In this document: piece by piece, positions 54,054 to 61,815 of the stretch
How the letters are laid out: each line of letters begins with the position of its first letter
How positions within the stretch are numbered: the first letter of the stretch is position 1
The notes under the pieces: generated by a model
Told to the model about the DNA's origin: nothing
Databases searched by the model: none
Seen by the model: the letters and a program-made list of their open reading frames with translations, nothing else
Program-made: the position numbers and the translations under genes
From: CAVZCK01 sp963798805
Lineage (GTDB): Bacteria > Pseudomonadota > Alphaproteobacteria > Rhizobiales > Rhodomicrobiaceae
Reading direction: 5' to 3'
DNA length: 64,000 nt
Assembly: GCA_963798805.1 (NCBI GenBank)
Contig: CAWCVC010000010.1
Span: 1,618,948-1,682,947, forward strand

Positions 54054-55949
54054 TTAGGCCAAAGCCGATACGACCTCATCCTCATTGAACCAACCGTTCG
54101 CCACCACATGTGCCTTCACGGCAGCAGGGTCGGGCGAATAGGCCACAAGAGCAAGGCTCGATTTGGCACGGCTACAGGTGACGTAAAACAACCTTCGTGT
54201 GCGATCGAGCGAGGTTTCCCGACCTTCCTGCTCGTTCTTCAAGTCGGAGGCGCTAGGTGCCTTGGCACCTAGGAGCTTGTCATAGCCGAACAGAAACCCT
54301 CTCGCGTCTCCGTCGTCCATGAGAACCATGACGCGATCAAATTCCAATCCCTTTACGCCTTGGTGCGTGTCGAACGACGCCTCTCTGGCGACGTAAGCGG
54401 CATACGGTTGTATTACCGAGAAGGAGCAGTCGAGGAATGTGATGAGTGCCCCGATGTTCTTGCTTACAGGGTCTTCCTGATCGTCCTCGGGAGATTCGGC
54501 AGGTTCAGTCTGTCTTGCAGCCAATGCCGCTCTTAGGCTTTCTGGGATGGCAAAGAGATTGGCCGTTGCGACGTTGGCGAGGACTTCCGCGCAGGTCGGC
54601 ACGCCCTCCGCCCACAATCCCATCAGACTATCGATTGCTGCCTGTGCCGCGCGAAGTTGATCGATCGGCTTTTCGGAGCCTTTAAGGCTGTCCTTGCTTA
54701 AGAGAGGGGAGCTTTCCCGCACAAGCCTGGTGGCGGCAAATTTGTCGCCTCTTTGTTGCGCATTGACCAAGGGAAGAATGCTGTGGGTGAAGAACCGGGT
54801 CGCAGCAAAGCTGCCATCAAGAAAGCTGGTACGAAAATCATCGACGGATGCCAACGCTTCAAACAGGTCTTGGAAGCCCATCCGCCTCGCGGCCATGTGG
54901 TGCTCAAGCGTTAGAATCTTACAGCTGTTGGCATCGTTCCAATCACCGTCGCCGGTAAGCTCGGCCATATAGCTCCTGACGCCATCCTCCATCGCTGGCT
55001 TGTCCTCGACCACGATGGGGAAGACAAACAGCCTTGCCCAGCCATCGGTTAAATCGTCGCGCGGCTCCTGCTTGTGTTTGTCTGCACCGTCCCGGATTTG
55101 ATTGATAAGGCGAACGATGCGCTGTGGGCTTCGGTGATTGAGTTTCTTCTCAGGTGTTGCCCAGTCCTGTGGAATGGCGGCTTCGATCCGCTCTTTCCCG
55201 TCCGGATAGATGCGCTGCATCGTGTCGCCGATAAGGCCGAGGCAGAAGCGGCTTGCGTGGGCCTGCTGCACCGCGAGCAATGCGTCGATCAGCGCCTTGC
55301 TGGTATCCTGGCTCTCGTCGATGAGGAGAAATGGATACTTCTCGACGAACATGCGCTGCATCAGCGGCTTCGTAAGAAGGAAAGTCGAGAATATCTTGAT
55401 GACCTCGCTGTGGTTAAGCGCATTGCGCTCTCGATTGTCGCTGTTGGGGTTGTAGGTGAAGGTTTTGATCTCATCCAACCGCGCCAAGCGACGCTGCTTG
55501 GACTCAATCTGAGCTTGCCGTGAGGCAGAAGCCTTCGTGCCTGCGCGACCCTTCTGCTCTTCCTCGGTAATTTCGGCGATTTCCTGCTGCAGGTTGGTGC
55601 GCAGCCACTCGCGAATGTCAGCGTTGAAGCTCTGAATTTGCAACCATGCGAAGCTGTGGATGGTACGCACCAAAAAGAGCGGATCATATTCCGTGCGGCG
55701 GGTAATTTCGTCACACGCAGCATTGGTGTAGGTGATCACCGCTACCTGCCGCCCGCGCAGGCGGAGCGTATCGCGGTATTGGGCGGCGAGATGTTTTAGT
55801 GCGTTGACGAGCGACCGGGTTTTCCCCGATCCAGCCCCGGCAAATAAGAAGAAGCTCTTGGGGTTCTCTAGGTTCAAGAACTCAGCCAGTTGTGCTTCGA
55901 CGTGATCGTCGAGCGAGATGTTTGACGCTGCAAGCGCTTCCTCGGTCAC
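54054..55949 (-). CDS. UvrD-like helicase (GajB-like), partner of the OLD nuclease
   Basis: 631 residues; GTG start overlapping the upstream gene's stop by 4 bases. Superfamily 1 helicase motifs: FLFAGAGSGKTRSLVNAL (Walker A), QVAVITYTNAACDEI (Ia), FLLIDESQDTSKALIDALL (II), GLIGDTMQRIYPDG (III), HQGVKGLEFDRVMVLMDD (V) and LFYVTCSRAKSSLALVAYS (VI). With the adjacent OLD-type nuclease it reproduces the order of Gabija (gajA-gajB), where GajB hydrolyses nucleotides or unwinds DNA. It is longer than the ~500 residues usual for GajB. Part of a defence block. Confidence 0.85.
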   Translation of the reverse strand: MTEEALAASNISLDDHVEAQLAEFLNLENPKSFFLFAGAGSGKTRSLVNALKHLAAQYRDTLRLRGRQVAVITYTNAACDEITRRTEYDPLFLVRTIHSFAWLQIQSFNADIREWLRTNLQQEIAEITEEEQKGRAGTKASASRQAQIESKQRRLARLDEIKTFTYNPNSDNRERNALNHSEVIKIFSTFLLTKPLMQRMFVEKYPFLLIDESQDTSKALIDALLAVQQAHASRFCLGLIGDTMQRIYPDGKERIEAAIPQDWATPEKKLNHRSPQRIVRLINQIRDGADKHKQEPRDDLTDGWARLFVFPIVVEDKPAMEDGVRSYMAELTGDGDWNDANSCKILTLEHHMAARRMGFQDLFEALASVDDFRTSFLDGSFAATRFFTHSILPLVNAQQRGDKFAATRLVRESSPLLSKDSLKGSEKPIDQLRAAQAAIDSLMGLWAEGVPTCAEVLANVATANLFAIPESLRAALAARQTEPAESPEDDQEDPVSKNIGALITFLDCSFSVIQPYAAYVAREASFDTHQGVKGLEFDRVMVLMDDGDARGFLFGYDKLLGAKAPSASDLKNEQEGRETSLDRTRRLFYVTCSRAKSSLALVAYSPDPAAVKAHVVANGWFNEDEVVSALA

Positions 55950-58282
55950 GCAGCAGCCTCCATCGGATCGGCGTCATTAGGTGCGCCCTCTTCGCCGCCG
56001 CCGATCGAGGCGAGACCGAGCTCCTTCTGTGTATGCTCAAGCTTCTCCGCTAGCCAGAGCAGCCCATCACGAATGTAGGTGGGCGGCTTGAGCGCAACTG
56101 GATCTTCGATCTCAAGAAGGTCTAGCGCAAATTCCGCTTTGGTGCCGTTGGCGAGCGCTGCATTGAGCGCGGTGGAAAGGGCCGCGAAGTCCGCGCTATC
56201 CGCGATTGCCTTGCGGAATTTGGCGATCAACCCCGTGCCAGGCAACGCGGCAAACAGGGGCAGATTCTCGGTCACGATCGCATCTTCAAGTGTATAGGCC
56301 AGCGCCTCGGCGGTAGCCCCTTTGAATTCAACTTGGATGGGGCTTTGATAAGCCACCCGGATAGCGAAATTTTCCGCTGCGTAGGCCTTAACCTTGTCGG
56401 GCTCCGGTTTGTCGAGCAGATCGTCCAGACCATCGATAGCGGGCCACCATGTTTTCAAGGTGTGATTGCGGGTAGTGTAGGTTGCGCCGCGCACGGGCAC
56501 GGCGCTTTTCCCCGTAGCGTCGCAGGAATCGATGTCGGTGACAATCAGCGTCACGAGGCCGATCTTCTCGATCAGGCTACGCAGCTTGTGCGCGTGACTA
56601 CCACCTATCTCCAGCCATGTGATGTAGCTCTCGGACAGCTTTGCAAATTCCGGATGGGCGTTCACGAAATTGGGGATCAAAATTCGCTCAGCCGGGCCTT
56701 CGATCAGTATGGCCGCATCCGCAAAGAATAGGTCGCAATGCGTTACCTTTAGGTAGCGAGTGACGAAGAGCTTGGTCTCGTGATCAGCGCCGAACGCATT
56801 TTCAAGATTCACTACGCATGACGTTGGGATCGAGTCCTCTCCGCCTGGGAGACGGCGGAAATAGCGCAGGGAATCAAAATCGCACTCATGGGCGATGTGG
56901 CTCGAATGGGTGCTGACGACCATCTGCGTTACGAAATTCTTGCCGCTGCCCAGTTCAGCATGGTTCCGAAGGATTTTGTGGGCCTGCCGAATAAATACCT
57001 GCTGCACCTGCGTATGCAAATGCACCTCGGGTTCTTCGATAAGGACGAGGTGCAGCGGCGGGATGATGGTGTCGTCAGCGGCCTTGTGCTTAGCTTTGCC
57101 GACCCGCATCCAGCTATCGCGGAATGCCATGAGGCGGAACACCATCGAGATCAGATTTTGATAGCCCAGGCCATTTAAATCCTCGGGCAGGAACAAGTCC
57201 ACGGTGTTCTCGCCGTCACCCATTGGCACCACAAACTGCACCGCCGCGTCATGGTTGAGCCCTTCAACCGGCCGCAAGCGCGTCGAAATATTCAACTTCG
57301 GATCGGTGACGCCGGGATAACCGAGCTTATCCATCTCTTTGAGGGGGCTTTTGAAGCCATCGCTCAGTCGAATGTTAAAGGCCTTCTGCGCTTCCTCGAT
57401 CGCCTTTAGTGCCAACAAATCCTGCGCGTCGGGGTTCTCATAAGGGTCGAGATGCCGCGTGTAGTATTGCCGAAGTTGGACCGACAGCTTGCGCGATCCC
57501 ACAGGCCCAGTCGTCGTCTCATCGTCTCCTCCGGCGTCCTCGCCCGCATGACCGAAGCCCCGTTGAGCGCTGATTTCGTCGATGCGGATCAGACCTCGAA
57601 ACGGGTCGCCGTCGATTGGCTCGCTACCGTTAAGGGCTTGGGGTTGGGCGACGCCGTGTACGGGGTCAACGCACGCAGCAGGATCAAGGACATATGATTT
57701 TATCGTGAAGAAGCTGGTTAGGCGGCGATGCAAGAATTCGACAAGATCCTGGGGCCAGATAGAGACTTGAAACGCCTCGACCGCCTTACCTTGTCCCTGC
57801 GCCAAGGCAGCACCAGCAGATTGCAGCGTCAACGTATCAGCGCGCGCCGTGACATACTCTTTTTGAAGCTGGGCGGTATCCTTCGGTTCGAGGCGCATTC
57901 GCACGCCTAAGCGTCCACCATCCCAGTCCAGCGTCGGAAGAATCTTCTGGACGTAATGGACTTCATCATCCTCGACGTGCAGCCAAACGTCGAGAAAGGG
58001 CAGAACCGCGTCCCATTCGGGAGCGGGCAATTCCTCCTGCGCAGTGTGAGCTGTTTCCCACGCCAAACCCAGCGCGTTAATGATCGGCCAGCGCGAGAGC
58101 GTGAAGTCATTCAGGCAGAAATTGGAGCGATCGCGATCGACCAGGAAATAGCGAAGTGCCGTGATAGCTGAAGTTTTTCCACTATTATTGGCACCTACAA
58201 AAACTGTTTTTTCCGGAGACAGTCCAATTCTTGTCGAGATCAACTTTCGAAAATTAGCAATCTCGACAAATTCAATCCGCAT
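55946..58282 (-). CDS. OLD-family ATPase-Toprim nuclease (GajA-like, enlarged)
   Basis: Start chosen at ATG 58282 (MRIEFVEIANFRKLISTRIG). ABC-type ATPase: VGANNSGKTSAITALR (Walker A), LHLVLIEEPEVHLHTQVQQV (Walker B) and VSTHSSHIAHE. Toprim nuclease: AILIEGPAERILIPNF (Glu) and VTLIVTDIDSCDATGK (Asp-x-Asp). 778 residues compared with about 580 for GajA; the extra sequence is mostly between Walker A and Walker B, and at the end. Followed by a UvrD helicase with a 4-base overlap, it is a class 2 OLD/Gabija-type anti-phage pair by architecture. The size suggests a subtype. Confidence 0.85.
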   Translation of the reverse strand: MRIEFVEIANFRKLISTRIGLSPEKTVFVGANNSGKTSAITALRYFLVDRDRSNFCLNDFTLSRWPIINALGLAWETAHTAQEELPAPEWDAVLPFLDVWLHVEDDEVHYVQKILPTLDWDGGRLGVRMRLEPKDTAQLQKEYVTARADTLTLQSAGAALAQGQGKAVEAFQVSIWPQDLVEFLHRRLTSFFTIKSYVLDPAACVDPVHGVAQPQALNGSEPIDGDPFRGLIRIDEISAQRGFGHAGEDAGGDDETTTGPVGSRKLSVQLRQYYTRHLDPYENPDAQDLLALKAIEEAQKAFNIRLSDGFKSPLKEMDKLGYPGVTDPKLNISTRLRPVEGLNHDAAVQFVVPMGDGENTVDLFLPEDLNGLGYQNLISMVFRLMAFRDSWMRVGKAKHKAADDTIIPPLHLVLIEEPEVHLHTQVQQVFIRQAHKILRNHAELGSGKNFVTQMVVSTHSSHIAHECDFDSLRYFRRLPGGEDSIPTSCVVNLENAFGADHETKLFVTRYLKVTHCDLFFADAAILIEGPAERILIPNFVNAHPEFAKLSESYITWLEIGGSHAHKLRSLIEKIGLVTLIVTDIDSCDATGKSAVPVRGATYTTRNHTLKTWWPAIDGLDDLLDKPEPDKVKAYAAENFAIRVAYQSPIQVEFKGATAEALAYTLEDAIVTENLPLFAALPGTGLIAKFRKAIADSADFAALSTALNAALANGTKAEFALDLLEIEDPVALKPPTYIRDGLLWLAEKLEHTQKELGLASIGGGEEGAPNDADPMEAAA

Positions 58283-58450
58283 GACTTGCTTGCTCCCCAA
58301 AGCGGAATATAGCGAAATAATTTATCGCTGCAATCCTAGCGTGGCTTAAATCGCCTATCCATAGAGGCCAAAAAATATGGAATTAGGCTGTTACAGTTGA
58401 GTTCCTAAGAGGTTTTTAAAATAAAGTCAATTATTCTTTCCTATTTTACG

Positions 58451-58479
58451 TTGACATATCCCCGCCTAAAATTTATCTT
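58451..58479 (+). promoter_or_regulatory. Sigma70-type promoter of the hipA-like operon
   Basis: TTGACA at 58451-58456 and TATCTT at 58474-58479 are spaced 17 bases apart in an AT-rich stretch, 54 bases before the chosen toxin start. Confidence 0.65.
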
Positions 58480-58532
58480 ATGTTCTGGAGTTTCGTGTCC
58501 GGTTTCACGCGTTGGGTAAAGTATTGCTTTCT

Positions 58533-59702
58533 ATGTTGCGTATGGCTCGTATATGGTTCAAGGATCGCCCCGCCGGCCTGCTGGAGGAGACCGCAGGCGG
58601 CGGGACGCGCTTCAGTTACACCGCCGATTGGCAGGAAGAGGTCGCCTGCTGCTTTCCTATTGCCCACCAGGAGCATCGGTGGGAGCGTGGCCTCCACCCC
58701 TTCTTCGAGCATCTCGGCCCTGAGGGTTGGCTTAGAGAGCAACAGGCCCGCACCGCGCATCTTGCTCAGGAGGATGATTTCGGCCTGCTGCTGGCCTATG
58801 GCAGCGATTGCATCGGCGCGGTTGGCGTCACCCCGCCCGAAGACCTCCCGCAACGACCTGCCGAGATCGCCGAGGCCGCGGTCAATCCCGGCCGCACCCT
58901 GTCCGGCATACAGAAAAAACTGCTGGTCACTCGAACCCCGAACGGAGCGTTCGACCCCGCCGGAGCAGCCGGCCCTGCGCCCTATATTGCCAAGTTCAAC
59001 TCACAGGCCCATCCCGATCTGGTGCGGAACGAGTATTTGAGCCTGCGTTGGGCGCGCGCCGTGCTTGGCGAAGACGAAGTCACGGATTTCCAGATCGGTC
59101 ACGTCAGCGGCGTCAATGAATCCGCTCTCATCCTCACCCGTTTCGACCGCACCGCCCGTGGCGGCAAGCTCCGGCTGGAGGATTTCGCGCAAATTCTCTG
59201 CAAGCCGCGCGGACGTGATTACAGCGGCAAATACGATGCGAGCTATGAAGAGGTTGCGCAGGTGATCGCCACGCATTCCGCCCGGCCTGCGATCGATCAA
59301 AGCCGCTTCTTCAAGCGCTTGATCCTGTTTGCGCTGATCGGCAATTGCGATGCGCATTTGAAGAACTTCTCGTTACTGGAAACGCCTCACGGCCTCCGCT
59401 TCTCGCCTGCTTACGACATTGTCAACACAGCGATCTATGATGGATTCGACCGCGACCTGGCGCTTTCAATCGGTGGACGGAAGCTTTCCCTCGACGCGCT
59501 GAACCATGAGACTTTTGTGGCGTTTGGAAAGAGCATCGGCCTTCCCGATCGCGCGATCACCCAAACCTTCACGCAATTACGCCGTGGCGTGGCGCGAGCG
59601 GCAGCGCTCCTCATTCCGCCTGCGGCCGAACCGCCCGACGGGTTCATGAATCGCTACGCAGAACAGGTGAACAACGCATGTATCAGGGTTCTGGAACCGT
59701 GA
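58533..59702 (+). CDS. HipA-like serine/threonine kinase toxin
   Basis: 390 residues from ATG 58533; starts at 58542 or TTG 58512 are also possible. An N-terminal HipA_N-like part (ARIWFKDRPAGLLEE, EHLGPEGWLREQQA) is followed by SGIQKKLLV (activation-loop Ser region) and PYIAKFNSQAHPDLVRNEYL. The kinase core is ALILTRFDR, then LFALIGNCDAHLKNFSLLET (catalytic Asp and metal-binding Asn) and YDIVNTAIYDG (metal Asp). HipA kinases phosphorylate tRNA synthetases and cause dormancy. The antitoxin candidate follows with a 25-base overlap, the reverse of the usual hipB-hipA order. Confidence 0.9.
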   Translation: MLRMARIWFKDRPAGLLEETAGGGTRFSYTADWQEEVACCFPIAHQEHRWERGLHPFFEHLGPEGWLREQQARTAHLAQEDDFGLLLAYGSDCIGAVGVTPPEDLPQRPAEIAEAAVNPGRTLSGIQKKLLVTRTPNGAFDPAGAAGPAPYIAKFNSQAHPDLVRNEYLSLRWARAVLGEDEVTDFQIGHVSGVNESALILTRFDRTARGGKLRLEDFAQILCKPRGRDYSGKYDASYEEVAQVIATHSARPAIDQSRFFKRLILFALIGNCDAHLKNFSLLETPHGLRFSPAYDIVNTAIYDGFDRDLALSIGGRKLSLDALNHETFVAFGKSIGLPDRAITQTFTQLRRGVARAAALLIPPAAEPPDGFMNRYAEQVNNACIRVLEP

Positions 59703-60691
59703 CGCCGCTTGATTGGGAGGCGCTCGTTGCCGAAGCGCTCAAGCGGCGAAAGGCGGAAAAGCTTACACAGCGCGAACATGCCGCGCTGGCAGGCGTCAGC
59801 GTGCCAACGATCGTTGCGTTCGACCGGGGCGAGCGATCTCTTTCACTCGGCAAAGCGTTCGACATTCTGCGCGTCGTCGGCCTGATCGAGGAGGTGGGCG
59901 AAACCGGCGCACATCAACGTTTCGTGCAAGAGGCGCACGAACGTTGGCGCGCGCTAACCGCAAAATTATCCGCTCAATCGCCGGCGCGCTTTGCGCATGG
60001 CTATTATCGCATCGATTACGCCCTGGAAGGCGATCTAAAGGTGCCGGAACTTCCTCAGCTTCAAGCGCTGATCGCCAAAGCCGCAATTCCCCATTCAGGC
60101 TGGCCGATGTTCGTCAGCCTCACTCGGCCGGAACTTGCGCCCTACGAAGTTGATGGCGTCGTCGAATGTTGGGTCAAACCGCAAGAGGCGGGGGTAGACC
60201 GGATAGGCAGGGAGGACCCCGCGCACTGCGATTTCTGGCGCGCAGCGCCGGAGGGACGGATGTTTCTCATGCGCGGCTATCAGGAGGATTCGCTCGAAGA
60301 AGAAGCAGTGCCTCCAGGAAGCATGATCGATCCCACCCTGCCCATCTGGCGCATCGGTGAAGGGTTACTCCATGCCAGCCGCATGGCGGCGTTGCTCCGC
60401 CGTGGTAAGACTGGCGAAATCAACATCAAATTCTGCGCCCTCTATCGCGGACTTACAGGTCGCTCGCTGCGGTCCTTGCGCAGGGCAACGCTGTTGCTGG
60501 AGGACTCGCTCGCCGCCAAGAGCGATGAGGCTGTGCTTGAGACCGAGGTTACGACATCCCAAATCGAAGCCGACCTTGCTGGTACAGTCTACCCACTCGC
60601 AGCTTCGCTCTTTGAGCGTTTTGGCGTGCCGTCGCTGCCCCCCGCCTTCGTCGAGGCGCAAATTGCGCAGTTCAGAAAAGGATCCTTCTAG
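59678..60691 (+). CDS. HipB-like helix-turn-helix protein with large C-terminal domain
   Basis: 337 residues. The N-terminus (KLTQREHAALAGVSVPTIVA, FDRGERSLSLGKAFDILRVV) is a Cro/HipB helix-turn-helix. The rest is unusual: HERWRALTAKL, GYYRIDYALEGDLKVPELPQ, LQALIAKAAIPHSGWPMFVS, FWRAAPEGRMFLMRGYQEDS and PIWRIGEGLLHASRMAALLR, a mixed alpha/beta domain I do not recognise. Overlaps the toxin by 25 bases, so it is translated with it. Presumed antitoxin; classical HipB is about 90 residues. The extra domain may sense a ligand or bind the toxin. Confidence 0.75.
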   Translation: MYQGSGTVTPLDWEALVAEALKRRKAEKLTQREHAALAGVSVPTIVAFDRGERSLSLGKAFDILRVVGLIEEVGETGAHQRFVQEAHERWRALTAKLSAQSPARFAHGYYRIDYALEGDLKVPELPQLQALIAKAAIPHSGWPMFVSLTRPELAPYEVDGVVECWVKPQEAGVDRIGREDPAHCDFWRAAPEGRMFLMRGYQEDSLEEEAVPPGSMIDPTLPIWRIGEGLLHASRMAALLRRGKTGEINIKFCALYRGLTGRSLRSLRRATLLLEDSLAAKSDEAVLETEVTTSQIEADLAGTVYPLAASLFERFGVPSLPPAFVEAQIAQFRKGSF

Positions 60692-60943
60692 CGTTTCACC
60701 GCGCGAGTCCCTTTGAAGCGATATTGCCCGGGCCGTGCGTGCTTTCTGGTTCGCGTTGCCCACCGCTTTTCATGCAATTCGGCTTGAGGTCAGCAAATTT
60801 CACGAGAATGTACGATTTTTCGTCGAAAACTCCGCACAGCACGATTTTTCACAGGCCGTCACGGTTTTTCATAAACGGCGCCTCCTACTTGCCAAACCTG
60901 CCGGTCAGGCTGCGATGTACAGCTTACGAAAGCTGTGATCCCT

Positions 60944-61246
60944 CTACCTGGCTTCTAAACGGCTTACATTGAGCCGTTTAAGACCGCGCGTGATTTCTGG
61001 TTCCCGTTCGCGTGCCTGCGCCAGCTCATAGGCGGTTTGCACCCGCAGCCACTGCTCCGCCGTCCCGCCGAACACCTTCTCCAGCCGGATCGCCATTTCC
61101 GGACTAATGCCGGCGCGGCCGGTTACCAGATTGTTCAGTGCCTGGCGCGTCACGCCGAGCTTGCGCGCGGCCTCGGTCACGGTCATCTTCGCATCTTCGA
61201 TCAAATCCCGGATGCCCTCGCCCGGGTGCGGTGGCTTGCGCATCAT
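60944..61246 (-). CDS. higA: HigA antitoxin
   Basis: 100 residues (MMRKPPHPGEGIRDLIEDAK). HPGE at the start, TVTEAARKLGVTRQALNNLV and GRAGISPEMAIRLEKVFGGT, AEQWLRVQTAYELAQA is the HigA family, an Xre-type antitoxin with its DNA-binding helices central. It lies 15 bases after the toxin stop, so higB precedes higA as in classical higBA. It probably binds the operator at 61558-61575. Confidence 0.93.
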   Translation of the reverse strand: MMRKPPHPGEGIRDLIEDAKMTVTEAARKLGVTRQALNNLVTGRAGISPEMAIRLEKVFGGTAEQWLRVQTAYELAQAREREPEITRGLKRLNVSRLEAR

Positions 61247-61261
61247 CGCTTCACCTCCATC

Positions 61262-61540
61262 CTAATGATAATCCACCAGATCAACATCCCACGCCTCCCC
61301 GGCGTCAAAACGGAACGTGATCCGCCAGTTTGCCCGCACGGTCAGCGACCATTCACCTTGCCGGTCGCCGGTCAGCGGATGCAATCGCAGCCCGTGAATA
61401 TCGAGATCCTCGATCCGCAGTGCTACGTCGAGGTTCTGCAGGATGAACGCCACCCGCCGGTGATCCTTCGGGTCGATCCGACTCCAATCGTCGCGCTCAT
61501 AGGCCCGTTTCAGCCCTCGATGTCTAAAACTACGGATCAT
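61262..61540 (-). CDS. higB: HigB toxin (RelE superfamily mRNA interferase)
   Basis: 92 residues. MIRSFRHRGLKRAYERDDWS, VAFILQNLDVALRIEDLDIH, GLRLHPLTGDRQGEWSLTVR and ANWRITFRFDAGEAWDVDLV show the HigB fold, with the ribosome-dependent RNase residues in the last half (His, Lys/Arg, Tyr-type set). It is expected to cut mRNA on the ribosome when HigA is lost. First gene of the two-gene operon. Confidence 0.93.
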   Translation of the reverse strand: MIRSFRHRGLKRAYERDDWSRIDPKDHRRVAFILQNLDVALRIEDLDIHGLRLHPLTGDRQGEWSLTVRANWRITFRFDAGEAWDVDLVDYH

Positions 61541-61551
61541 ACATCTCTCTC

Positions 61552-61580
61552 ATTGTAAAGTGACAAGCGTCACTTGTCAA
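61552..61580 (-). promoter_or_regulatory. higBA promoter with HigA operator
   Basis: On the bottom strand, TTGACA (61580-61575) and TACAAT (61557-61552) are separated by 17 bases. The spacer is almost wholly a palindrome, AAGTGAC-GCTT-GTCACTT (61575-61558), so a bound HigA dimer would block RNA polymerase. This is the expected autorepression layout. Confidence 0.8.
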
Positions 61581-61815
61581 TATTCATCTCTATAATGACC
61601 ATTGCTATGGGGCGCTGCCCCTCGCGCAGGCAAGGACCGCTGGCGCTGAGCCGGCGGGTTTCCCCAGCCTTCCTCAGCTCAGGCTTCGTGCAGGCCGGGT
61701 GATCCCCCTCCCGCCGTCTCTCCTTGCCTTTGCTACCCCCGCGCGTCGCCCGCGAGGCAGGGTTTCAGGCGCGGATTACGCCTAAAACCCTGAACCCACT
61801 AAGAAGGAGTGTTTT

